From NCBI GenBank assembly GCA_902475515.1, contig CABSAB010000129.1:1-5258 (forward strand): a stretch of 5,258 nt of DNA, in the 5' to 3' direction. The notes beneath the pieces are model-generated. The model was not told the DNA's origin. It saw nothing but the letters and a program-made list of their open reading frames with translations, and ran no database searches. Shown here in pieces: positions 1 through 5,052 of this stretch. The stretch is from an uncultured Eubacteriales bacterium. GTDB taxonomy: Bacteria; Bacillota; Clostridia; Oscillospirales; Oscillospiraceae. The translations under genes and the position numbers were made by a program. Positions within the stretch are counted from its first letter, which is position 1. Every line of letters starts with the position of its first letter.

Positions 1-173
1 ATGGACTGTGCCGCAAAGGCCTCGTTGGCCTCCACCCCGTCGGCGCTTCCGGTGCCCGTATCATCGTCACCCTGCTTCACGAGATGCAGAAGCGGCCCGA
101 GGCCAAGCGCGGCCTGGCCACGCTGTGCATTGGCGGCGGCATGGGTGTTGCGACCATCTTCGAGAAGTGCTAA
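1..173 (+). CDS. Acetyl-CoA C-acetyltransferase (thiolase), C-terminal fragment
   Basis: This is the 3' end of a thiolase, the enzyme that condenses two acetyl-CoA into acetoacetyl-CoA or runs the reverse reaction. The gene is cut by the left window edge; the reading frame starts at base 3 and the stop is 171-173. The fragment shows [10 protein letters not shown] followed by [13 protein letters not shown] near the C-terminus. These are the two C-terminal thiolase signatures, carrying the active-site His and the proton-relay Cys. The protein ends FEKC, as many clostridial ThlA-type enzymes do. The fit is excellent from about base 33 onward. Upstream of that the expected NGGAxALGHP motif is scrambled, and the readable frame gives G-L-H-P instead of G-H-P, so there is an indel or poor sequence at the edge. 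The CoA-transferase genes downstream support a role in acetoacetyl-CoA/butyrate metabolism. Confidence 0.9.
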   Translation, partial: GLCRKGLVGLHPVGASGARIIVTLLHEMQKRPEAKRGLATLCIGGGMGVATIFEKC

Positions 174-187
174 AATAAGCTTCTAAG

Positions 188-216
188 GGGAGACGGGTTT
201 TCCCGTCTCCCTTTTT
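188..216 (+). terminator. Intrinsic terminator of the thiolase gene
   Basis: A perfect 10-bp stem, GGGAGACGGG (188-197) with CCCGTCTCCC (202-211), closes a TTTT loop and is followed at once by TTTTT (212-216). It lies 14 nt after the thiolase stop. This is a canonical rho-independent terminator. I see no promoter in the 35 nt between it and the next gene, so that gene may rely on read-through or on a promoter I cannot recognise. Confidence 0.93.
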
Positions 217-240
217 CGTTTGAAAGAAAAAACTTGCCGT

Positions 241-245
241 GGAGG
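241..245 (+). promoter_or_regulatory. Ribosome binding site of the GNAT gene
   Basis: GGAGG at 241-245 is 6 nt before ATG 252. The frame is also open from a TTG at 234, but that codon lies upstream of this site and has no good ribosome site of its own. The ATG at 252 is therefore the chosen start. Confidence 0.8.
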
Positions 246-251
246 TGCGTA

Positions 252-683
252 ATGATTCAAGTCATGGACATAAGCGGGCGCTTTCTTTCCCAAGAGGTCT
301 ACGAAATTTACGCGCCGTGTATGTATCGGCCCACCTGGGAAAAGTTCTGCGGCAAAGCAGAGAAATATCTCCAGAACGACCACACCCTGCTGCTGGGCGC
401 TGTGGAGAATTCCGCTGTTTTGGGTGTCATGGTCCTGGAATTACAAGATGATGGCGATGCTGAGATCGTCGGCATTGCCGTTTCAGCGGCCCACCGGCGG
501 CGTGGAATCGGACGGCAAATGGTGAAAGCCGCCATGGACTTCCCGGACATTCGGAAAATATATGCTGAAACAGACGATGACGCAATTACGTTTTATCGTA
601 ACTGTGGATTTGATATAGAATCTCATGTGGAAAAATTCCCGGATGGGGATGTTATTCGTTATCAATGTATCCTGAGAAAATAA
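252..683 (+). CDS. GNAT-family N-acetyltransferase
   Basis: The 143-residue protein is a small single-domain GNAT acetyltransferase, which moves an acetyl group from acetyl-CoA to an amine. The acceptor cannot be told from sequence. Motif A is clear: a beta-strand EIVGIAV (71-77), then HRRRGIGRQMV (81-91), whose R-x-x-G-I-G loop binds the CoA pyrophosphate. Motif B follows as YAETDDDAITFYRNCGF (104-120), including the Tyr (115) that often acts as general acid. The length is normal for the family. The ATG at 252 is chosen for its GGAGG site. The gene stands alone between a terminator and a strong hairpin, so a link to the flanking acetyl-CoA genes is not implied. Its 3' third is noticeably more AT-rich than the CoA-transferase genes. 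The family call is sure; the substrate is unknown. Confidence 0.9.
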   Translation: MIQVMDISGRFLSQEVYEIYAPCMYRPTWEKFCGKAEKYLQNDHTLLLGAVENSAVLGVMVLELQDDGDAEIVGIAVSAAHRRRGIGRQMVKAAMDFPDIRKIYAETDDDAITFYRNCGFDIESHVEKFPDGDVIRYQCILRK

Positions 684-692
684 GAACGCGGA

Positions 693-724
693 TTGCCGCG
701 CCAGTGTGCGCACTGGCGCGGCAA
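693..724 (+). terminator. Perfect 14-bp palindromic hairpin, possible terminator or operator
   Basis: TTGCCGCGCCAGTG (693-706) and its exact reverse complement (711-724) flank a TGCG loop, 9 nt after the GNAT stop and 26 nt before the atoD start. The stem is very stable, but no T-tract follows on either strand, so it is not a standard intrinsic terminator. It could be a U-less terminator, an mRNA 3'-end protector, or a protein-binding palindrome for the CoA-transferase operon. The type label is tentative. Confidence 0.5.
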
Positions 725-737
725 TGACAGCAGTATT

Positions 738-744
738 TGAGGTG
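738..744 (+). promoter_or_regulatory. Ribosome binding site of atoD
   Basis: TGAGGTG at 738-744 is 6 nt before ATG 751. It decides the start: in-frame GTG 706 and ATG 724 lie inside or at the edge of the 693-724 palindrome and lack a ribosome site, and AtoD homologs begin close to the MPKIIT sequence. Confidence 0.75.
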
Positions 745-750
745 TTTCAA

Positions 751-1446
751 ATGCCAAAAATCATAACCGCCCAGGAGGCCGCAGCCCTGATCCCATCGGG
801 CAGCACAGTGATGTTGGGCGGCTTTTTGGGCTGCGGCGCGGCCTATTCCATCATTGATGCCCTGGACGAGAGCGATGTGGAAAACATCATCGGCATCATG
901 GATGATGCGGCCCTGCTGCACGGTCCCGACGGCTCAGACTACTACGCCTGGGCAAGGCTCCTGCATTCCGGCAAAATCAAAAAATACATTGGCCCCCACA
1001 TTGGCACCAACCCCGAGGCCAGTGAAATGTGGCTCCGGGGCGAGCTGGAACTGGAGCTGATCCCCCAGGGCTCCATGGCCGAGATGATCCGCGCCGGCGG
1101 CGTGGGCATGCCCGGCATCCTGACCCCCGTGGGCCTGGGTACCTTTATGGAGCAAAGCCCCTGGGTGGACCGGAAGCTCAACATTCAGGGGAAGGATTAT
1201 CTCCTGATGAAAGCCCTCCACGCGGACTTCGCCCTACTGTCCGGCTATCTGGTAGATACAAACGGGAACATCTGGTACAAGGGTACCACCCGGAATTTCG
1301 CCCCCCTGATGGCCATGGTGATCGTGGAGGCGGAACATCTGGTGGAGCCGGGGACCATCGAGCCGGAAAACGTGGTGACGCCGGGCATTTTGGTGGACTA
1401 TATCGTGGTGCGGGAGGAGGCGCGAAAATGGATCGAATCCGAATGA
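751..1446 (+). CDS. atoD: 3-oxoacid/acetate CoA-transferase subunit A
   Basis: This 231-residue protein is the alpha subunit of a family I CoA-transferase (AtoD/CtfA type). With subunit B it moves CoA between acetoacetyl-CoA or another acyl-CoA and a free acid such as acetate or butyrate in the cytoplasm. Family marks run in order: GGFLGCG (23-29), HIGTNPE (83-89), LIPQGSMAEMIRAGG (103-117), LTPVGLGT (124-131), GNIWYKGTTRNF (172-183), IVEAEHLVEP (191-200) and VTPG (209-212). Length is typical. Oddly, the stretch that in AtoD/CtfA reads about S-N-D-T followed by TGIG (near residues 50-66) is here MDDAALLHGPDGSDYYAW, so that part of the substrate region differs. The gene overlaps subunit B by 19 nt, indicating translational coupling. 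I found no convincing promoter directly upstream. Exact substrate is not determinable. Confidence 0.92.
   Translation: MPKIITAQEAAALIPSGSTVMLGGFLGCGAAYSIIDALDESDVENIIGIMDDAALLHGPDGSDYYAWARLLHSGKIKKYIGPHIGTNPEASEMWLRGELELELIPQGSMAEMIRAGGVGMPGILTPVGLGTFMEQSPWVDRKLNIQGKDYLLMKALHADFALLSGYLVDTNGNIWYKGTTRNFAPLMAMVIVEAEHLVEPGTIEPENVVTPGILVDYIVVREEARKWIESE
1413..1420 (+). promoter_or_regulatory. Ribosome binding site of atoA inside atoD
   Basis: GAGGAGG-type sequence at 1413-1420 lies 7 nt before ATG 1428. A second in-frame ATG at 1443 overlaps the atoD stop as ATGA, but it is 22 nt from this site, so 1428 is preferred. The N-terminus MDRIRMKNIIANR then compares well with AtoA/CtfB N-termini. Confidence 0.7.
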
Positions 1447-2132
1447 AGAATATCATCGCAAACCGCTGCGCCCAGGAGATCAAGGACGGCTATGTGGTGA
1501 ATCTGGGCGTGGGCATCCCCACCCGGTGCATTCTGTTCTTCCCCAAGGACGCCCATATCACCCTCCAGGCAGACCCGGGCATCATCGGTCAGGGCCCCGC
1601 CCCCAAGCGGGAGGACGCCAATCCCCTTTACACCATCGACGCCTCGGGATTTCCCGCCTCAATCGCTCCCGGCGGGGCCATCATCGATGCGGCTATGAAC
1701 TTCGGCCTCATCCGCGGCGGCCATATCGACGCCTGTGTGATGGGCGCTCTGGAGGCCGACGCCGAGGGCAGCTTCGGCAACTGGGTGATCCCCGGGCAGA
1801 AGCTGGCGGGCATGGGCGGCGCCATGGACCTGGTCTATGGTGCGAGGCTGGTGATTTTAGCCATGACCCACTGCCAAAACGGGGTCCCCAAAATTCTCAG
1901 CAAATGTACCCTGCCCCTGACGGGCTACCGGGTGGCGAATATGATCGTCACGGAAAAGGCCGTGATGCACGTAACGCCCCACGGCCTGATGCTCATGGAA
2001 TACAACCCGGAACTGGGGGACCGGGATACAGCTGTCGCGGACATTCAGGCAAACACCGGGGCCAAGCTGTGGGTCTCTCCCCACTTAAAGCCCATGCCTC
2101 TGCCGCCGGAGGATACAATTTCAAAGGCATAG
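1428..2132 (+). CDS. atoA: 3-oxoacid/acetate CoA-transferase subunit B, Asp at catalytic Glu position
   Basis: This is the 234-residue beta subunit partnering the AtoD-like protein. Conserved blocks are NLGVGIPT (25-32), IRGGHIDACVMGALEAD (95-111), NWVIPGQKLAGMGGAMDL (118-135), KILSKCTLPLTG (155-166) and MIVTE (172-176). The subunit B of this family normally carries the catalytic glutamate that forms the acyl/CoA-thioester intermediate, in a motif like Q-S-E-N-G-x-x-G-x-G-P. Here the motif is QADPGIIGQGP (47-57), so Asp49 (codon GAC, 1572-1574) sits where Glu is expected, and Pro replaces Asn. The usual N-A-G-G is also D-A-S-G (71-74). The rest is intact with no frameshift, so the gene is under selection as a protein; activity or substrate may differ from classic AtoDA. 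Alternative start 1443 would shorten it by five residues. Confidence 0.9.
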   Translation: MDRIRMKNIIANRCAQEIKDGYVVNLGVGIPTRCILFFPKDAHITLQADPGIIGQGPAPKREDANPLYTIDASGFPASIAPGGAIIDAAMNFGLIRGGHIDACVMGALEADAEGSFGNWVIPGQKLAGMGGAMDLVYGARLVILAMTHCQNGVPKILSKCTLPLTGYRVANMIVTEKAVMHVTPHGLMLMEYNPELGDRDTAVADIQANTGAKLWVSPHLKPMPLPPEDTISKA

Positions 2133-2153
2133 CATCAATTTCCCATAAAATAG

Positions 2154-2182
2154 TTGCAATTCAAAGGTTCATTCTGTATGAT
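2154..2182 (+). promoter_or_regulatory. Sigma-A-type promoter of the Nudix-Nudix-MATE operon
   Basis: TTGCAA (2154-2159) and TATGAT (2177-2182) are separated by 17 nt and match the consensus at 4/6 and 5/6 positions. Transcription would start near 2189, leaving a leader of about 50 nt. It is the only good promoter seen between the subunit B stop and the first Nudix gene, and it agrees with the close packing of the three genes behind it. Confidence 0.65.
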
Positions 2183-2212
2183 ATAGACGCGCCGCATTTG
2201 CGGTGCGTCTAT
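2183..2212 (+). terminator. 13-bp hairpin between atoA and the Nudix genes
   Basis: ATAGACGCGCCGC (2183-2195) pairs with GCGGTGCGTCTAT (2200-2212) around an ATTT loop, with one G-T pair. The tail is only weakly T-rich (TTGTAT). It probably ends the CoA-transferase transcript. However, it begins directly after the -10 box of the promoter above and overlaps its expected start site, so it could instead act on that promoter or on the leader RNA. Confidence 0.5.
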
Positions 2213-2239
2213 TTGTATCGCAAGGAAGGACGTGGAACG

Positions 2240-2692
2240 ATGGACCGGCGCATTCCCGTGGAACTGACCAATATGTGCATGATATACGACGGAGATCAAA
2301 TATTGGTGCAAAACCGAACCAAGTCTGACTGGCCGGGGCTGAGTTTTCCCGGCGGTCATGTGGAGCAGGGGGAATCCCTGACGGAATCGGTCATTCGGGA
2401 GATTCGGGAGGAGACGGGACTGACCATTTCCCATCCGGTACTCTGCGGGGTCAAGGACTGGTCCAATGAGGACGGCAGCCGGTATATGGTCCTGTTTTTC
2501 AAGGCAAACGAATTTTCCGGCGAGCTGACCTCCTCGGAGGAGGGGGAAATGCAATGGGTACGGGTTTCGGAGATCGACAATTTGCCCCTGGGGTTGGATT
2601 TCCGGGAGATGCTGGAAATTTTCCAACGGGACGACCTCAGCGAGTTTTACTATCGAAAACAGGGTGATGATTGGGTACCTGTGATCTCATAA
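2240..2692 (+). CDS. Nudix hydrolase, first of a tandem pair
   Basis: This 150-residue protein is a Nudix hydrolase, a metal-dependent enzyme that cleaves nucleoside diphosphates linked to another group. The Nudix box is perfect: G39-x5-E45-x7-R53-E54-I-x-E57-E58-x-G60-L61. Upstream lies WPGLSFPGGHVE (31-42), typical of MutT/8-oxo-dGTP diphosphatase-like proteins that remove oxidised nucleotides. Other substrates such as ADP-ribose or NADH cannot be excluded. AAGGAAGGA (2222-2230) lies 9 nt before the ATG; the frame is open far upstream, but that part overlaps atoA in another frame and is not coding. It is followed after 17 nt by a paralog of identical length with no gap in the alignment. Family certain, substrate open. 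Confidence 0.93.
   Translation: MDRRIPVELTNMCMIYDGDQILVQNRTKSDWPGLSFPGGHVEQGESLTESVIREIREETGLTISHPVLCGVKDWSNEDGSRYMVLFFKANEFSGELTSSEEGEMQWVRVSEIDNLPLGLDFREMLEIFQRDDLSEFYYRKQGDDWVPVIS
2375..2400 (+). repeat. Identical patch shared by the two Nudix genes, copy 1
   Basis: This 26-nt stretch recurs exactly at 2845-2870, 470 nt downstream, as part of the tandem gene duplication. It encodes the Nudix helix start (SLTESVIRE). Confidence 0.8.
2420..2454 (+). repeat. Longest identical patch of the Nudix duplication, copy 1
   Basis: This 35-nt stretch recurs exactly at 2890-2924. A third exact patch of 28 nt is 2510-2537 against 2980-3007. All copies are offset by exactly 470 nt, the same as the two start codons, showing an ungapped duplication. 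Confidence 0.85.
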
Positions 2693-2709
2693 ATACAGGA
2701 GGAGAGACT

Positions 2710-3162
2710 ATGTCCAGAGAAATTCCCGTGGAACTGACGAATATGTGCATGGTGTACGACGGAGATCGGATTTTGCTACAGCATGAGACAAAGCCCGACT
2801 GGCCGGGTTTTGCTTTTCCCGGGGGTCATGTGGAACCGGGAGAGTCCCTGACGGAATCGGTCATTCGGGAAATCCGGGAGGAGACCGGGCTGACCATTTC
2901 CCATCCGGTACTCTGCGGGGTCAAAACATGGCCCTTTGAGGACGGAGGCCGTTACATCGTCCTATTTTTTAAGACCAATGAATTTTCCGGCGAGCTGACC
3001 TCCTCGGCAGAGGGGGAAATGCGTTGGGTAAAGCTGTCGGAGGTGGACAGCCTGCCCCTGTGCGAGGACTTCCGGGAAATGCTGGAGATCTTCCTGCGGG
3101 ACGACCTCAGTGAGTTCCACTACCGCAAAAACGGCGACGGCTGGGACAAGATCATTACATAG
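2710..3162 (+). CDS. Nudix hydrolase, second of a tandem pair
   Basis: This second 150-residue Nudix hydrolase aligns with the preceding protein without gaps. I count about 33 differences in 150 residues (about 78% identity). The Nudix box is intact: GHVEPGESLTESVI from G39, then REIREETGL to L61, with all metal-binding glutamates. Differences cluster at residues 25-35 (HETKPDWPGFA against NRTKSDWPGLS), 73-83 and the last ten residues, so the two copies could prefer different nucleotides. AGGAGG at 2697-2702 is 7 nt before the ATG. An in-frame start at 2671 would lie inside the first Nudix gene and is not preferred. It sits 17 nt after its paralog and 18 nt before the transporter, so all three are probably one operon. 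An 8-oxo-dGTP-type sanitising role is likely but unproven. Confidence 0.93.
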   Translation: MSREIPVELTNMCMVYDGDRILLQHETKPDWPGFAFPGGHVEPGESLTESVIREIREETGLTISHPVLCGVKTWPFEDGGRYIVLFFKTNEFSGELTSSAEGEMRWVKLSEVDSLPLCEDFREMLEIFLRDDLSEFHYRKNGDGWDKIIT

Positions 3163-3180
3163 CCGATAGGAGTCTTTTTC

Positions 3181-4572
3181 ATGAGCAAAACAAAAACGCC
3201 TCTGGACCTGACCACCTGCAATATCACCAGTGGCCTGATCCGCTTCTCTTTGCCGTTTCTGGCATCGAGTATCTTACAGACCCTGTACAGCACCGTGGAC
3301 ACCATCATCGTGGGTCAATTTGTGGGCTCCGCGGGCCTGGCGGCGGTGAACAATGTATCCTATATCTGCAACGCCGCCAGCAACATCGGCCTGGGGGCCA
3401 GCGCCGGTTCGGCGGTGCTCATCGCCCAATACTGCGGGGCAAAAAATGAGGAGGGCATCCACCGGACCGTGGGCACGGCCCTTTCCATCAGCGCCATCAT
3501 GGCGGTGGTGATCTCTCTGGTGGTGTGTTTGTTTATCAATCCGCTGCTGAACGTGGTCAATATGCCGGTGGAGGCCCGGGGGGAAGCCTACAATTATTTG
3601 ATGATCCGGGCGGCATGCTTCTTGATCTCATTTTTCTATAACTCCATTACCTCGTTTTTGCGGGGCATGGGCGACAGCAAGCGGCCGCTGTATTTCTCTG
3701 CCGTGGCGTCCGTGGCCAATGTGTTCCTGGACCTGCTGTTTGTGGCGGTATTCCGCTGGGGCGCCGGCGGCGCTGCCTTTGCCACGGAGATCGCCGAACT
3801 GTTTGCCCTGATCTGGGCCTTCGTGTATCTCAAAAAGCACCAGCCCGGTATGCTCACACTGAAGCCCAGTCAATATAAGATCCATAAGCCCACGGCGAAG
3901 ATGGTGCTGAAGATCGGCGTGCCGTCGTCCTTTCAATACCTGTTTATCGATCTGTCCTTTGTGTTCGTCAATTCCATCATCAACAGCTACGGCGTAATCG
4001 CGGCGGGCGCGGTGGCCGTGGGCAGCAAGGTGGTGAACCTGAGCCAGATCGGCATTTCGGCCCTCTCCACCGGTGTTGGGACCATGGCCGGGCAGAATAT
4101 CGGCGCCGACCAGCCGGACCGGGCGGCGAAAACCATTCGGGTGGGCGTTCGCTGCACCCTGGCGGTGGCAGTGGTGATGTTCGCGATCATTCAGGCGATC
4201 CCCGGCCCACTGGTGTTGCTGTTCAATCGGGACCCGGCAGCGCTGGAGGAATCCATCCGGTGCCTCAGGTATCTGTCCCTGATGGCGTTCCCCTCGGCGT
4301 TCTTCTTCATCTATATTTCCATCGCCACGGCAGCTGGCTTTACAACGTTCTCCATGTTCTGCCACATTCTCGACGGCGTGGTGGTCCGGGTGGCCCTGAG
4401 CCTGCTGCTGACCCGTGTATTTGATATGGGCCTGGTGGGCGTGTATCTGGGCATGGGCCTGGCACCGAGTCTCTCTGCCGTGATCGCCGCCATCTATTTC
4501 TACAGCGGAAAATGGCGCAGCCGAAAGCTGCTGAATTCCAAGGAATTGCAGGCAGCCGAGCCGGAGGTGTAA
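3181..4572 (+). CDS. MATE-family multidrug/toxin efflux transporter
   Basis: This 463-residue integral membrane protein belongs to the MATE (multi antimicrobial extrusion) family, which exports cationic drugs, toxins or metabolites using a Na+ or H+ gradient. It has the expected length and about 12 hydrophobic segments in two halves. Landmarks include LPFLASSILQTLYSTVDTII (24-43) with VGQFVG just after, FLRGMGDSKRPLYF (159-172), NVFLDLLFV (180-188), and the second-half motifs GVPSSFQ (246-252) and TGVGTMAGQNIGA (297-309). The last 20 or so residues are a charged cytoplasmic tail. ATG 3181 has AGGAG (3168-3172) 8 nt upstream. It is the third gene of the Nudix operon, an arrangement that may join efflux with nucleotide clean-up under stress. 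A GC-rich hairpin follows the stop. Substrate and coupling ion are unknown. Confidence 0.95.
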   Translation: MSKTKTPLDLTTCNITSGLIRFSLPFLASSILQTLYSTVDTIIVGQFVGSAGLAAVNNVSYICNAASNIGLGASAGSAVLIAQYCGAKNEEGIHRTVGTALSISAIMAVVISLVVCLFINPLLNVVNMPVEARGEAYNYLMIRAACFLISFFYNSITSFLRGMGDSKRPLYFSAVASVANVFLDLLFVAVFRWGAGGAAFATEIAELFALIWAFVYLKKHQPGMLTLKPSQYKIHKPTAKMVLKIGVPSSFQYLFIDLSFVFVNSIINSYGVIAAGAVAVGSKVVNLSQIGISALSTGVGTMAGQNIGADQPDRAAKTIRVGVRCTLAVAVVMFAIIQAIPGPLVLLFNRDPAALEESIRCLRYLSLMAFPSAFFFIYISIATAAGFTTFSMFCHILDGVVVRVALSLLLTRVFDMGLVGVYLGMGLAPSLSAVIAAIYFYSGKWRSRKLLNSKELQAAEPEV

Positions 4573-4577
4573 ACCGT

Positions 4578-4618
4578 CCATCCCCCGTTCCGGGAGTTCT
4601 TCCCGGGCGGGGGGATGG
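4578..4618 (+). terminator. Two-part GC-rich hairpin after the MATE gene
   Basis: CCATCCCCC (4578-4586) pairs with GGGGGATGG (4610-4618). Inside, CCGGGA (4590-4595) pairs with TCCCGG (4601-4606) across a GTTCT loop, with a 3x3 internal loop between the stems. It starts 5 nt after the stop codon. There is no T-tract, so termination is plausible but not of the standard type. Confidence 0.55.
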
Positions 4619-4658
4619 TATCCCGAAGAAATATCTTTGCGGAATTGCGAAAAACTTG

Positions 4659-4687
4659 TTGACAAATTGGGACGGCATGGTTATAAT
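4659..4687 (+). promoter_or_regulatory. Consensus sigma-A promoter of tRNA-Thr
   Basis: TTGACA (4659-4664) and TATAAT (4682-4687) are both exact consensus hexamers with the ideal 17-nt spacer. The start would be about 4694, just upstream of the tRNA 5' end at 4703. Such strength fits a stable-RNA gene. Confidence 0.95.
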
Positions 4688-4702
4688 AAATAAGCTGTTT
4701 AT

Positions 4703-4778
<76 letters not shown>

Positions 4779-4779
4779 A

Positions 4780-4818
4780 AAGCCTTGAAGCCTAGTGGTT
4801 TCAGGGCTTTTTCTTTTT
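4780..4818 (+). terminator. Intrinsic terminator of tRNA-Thr
   Basis: AAGCCTTGAA (4780-4789) pairs with TTCAGGGCTT (4800-4809), with one G-T pair. The loop can extend the stem by GCC/GGT. A long T-rich run follows (TTTTT-C-TTTTT, 4808-4818). It begins right after the CCA end, so this tRNA is a single-gene transcript. Confidence 0.9.
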
Positions 4819-4829
4819 GCACTGCAAAA
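4815..4829. repeat. Perfect dyad TTTTGCA-C-TGCAAAA
   Basis: Two 7-bp arms flank one central base, overlapping the end of the tRNA terminator. A nearby longer-range pair, TTGCACT (4817-4823) with AGTGCAA (4854-4860), could also fold this stretch. It might be a binding site or part of an RNA structure; no function is shown by the sequence. Confidence 0.5.
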
Positions 4830-4933
4830 CTGGCGGCCTCCTCCCATGCGCGAAGTGCAATTCAATTCTCCGGCAAACCGTGGTTCCATAGGAGGCTTTC
4901 CCATAAGAACTCCGTTTAATACATTTGTCCCAC
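4819..4933. other. Stretch with no recognisable gene
   Basis: I see no credible coding region on either strand between the tRNA terminator and the next hairpin. Minus-strand frames that cross this part run antisense into the tRNA or into the recombinase-like gene and resemble no family I know. Confidence 0.6.
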
Positions 4934-4965
4934 GTGCTTAAATCCAATGGATTTGGGTGCTTTTT
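4934..4965 (+). terminator. Terminator-like hairpin upstream of the recombinase-like gene
   Basis: AAATCC (4940-4945) pairs with GGATTT (4949-4954) around a 3-nt loop. The stem extends outward with G-C and several G-U pairs to 4934/4960, and TTTTT (4961-4965) follows. The G-U pairs work only in plus-strand RNA, so it would stop transcription coming from the left. No gene lies between it and the tRNA terminator, so it is either a back-up terminator or the end of an unrecognised small RNA. Confidence 0.55.
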
Positions 4966-4978
4966 CTGTGTTTTGTCC

Positions 4979-5008
4979 GTTCGTAAATATTGGATCAAAA
5001 TTACGAAC
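4979..5008. promoter_or_regulatory. 8-bp inverted repeat, putative operator
   Basis: GTTCGTAA (4979-4986) and TTACGAAC (5001-5008) are perfect inverted arms with a 14-nt spacer, so their centres are 22 bp apart, about two helical turns. The right arm ends 6 nt before the TG of the extended -10 element. That is a fitting place for a dimeric regulator acting on the promoter of the recombinase-like gene. Confidence 0.5.
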
Positions 5009-5013
5009 ATTTG

Positions 5014-5022
5014 TGTTATAAT
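5014..5022 (+). promoter_or_regulatory. Extended -10 promoter of the recombinase-like gene
   Basis: TGT-TATAAT (5014-5022) is an exact extended -10 element (TGnTATAAT). No good -35 box lies at the usual distance, which such promoters tolerate. Transcription would begin near 5029, before the ribosome site at 5038-5044. Confidence 0.7.
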
Positions 5023-5037
5023 TAAACCAGACCAAAC

Positions 5038-5044
5038 AGGGGGA
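5038..5044 (+). promoter_or_regulatory. Ribosome binding site choosing start 5053
   Basis: AGGGGGA lies 8 nt before ATG 5053. Another ATG at 5048 is only 3 nt away and opens a different frame without family resemblance, so 5053 is the start used. Confidence 0.7.
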
Positions 5045-5052
5045 CACATGGA

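Noticed and set aside
1029..1427. Long open frame upstream of and continuous with atoA, suggesting a 367-residue protein
   Set aside because: The upstream part lies inside atoD in another frame, is rich in Gly/Arg/Pro as out-of-frame GC-rich DNA tends to be, and has no family resemblance. The real start is 1428 or 1443.
1526..2239. Open frame that would add about 238 residues to the first Nudix protein
   Set aside because: It overlaps atoA out of frame, and its Arg/Gly/Pro-rich translation looks like shadow coding. The Nudix domain starts properly at ATG 2240 with its own ribosome site.
3628..4665. 345-residue open frame on the minus strand opposite the MATE gene
   Set aside because: His/Gln/Arg-rich shadow of a GC-rich membrane-protein gene, with no ribosome site or recognisable motif.
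5004..5017. Possible LexA/DinR (SOS) box: CGAAC-ATTT-GTGTT next to the -10 element
   Set aside because: One half (GAAC) is exact, but the other is GTGT instead of GTTC, so the match to the Firmicutes consensus is too weak to call. The longer inverted repeat explains the GAAC arm better.
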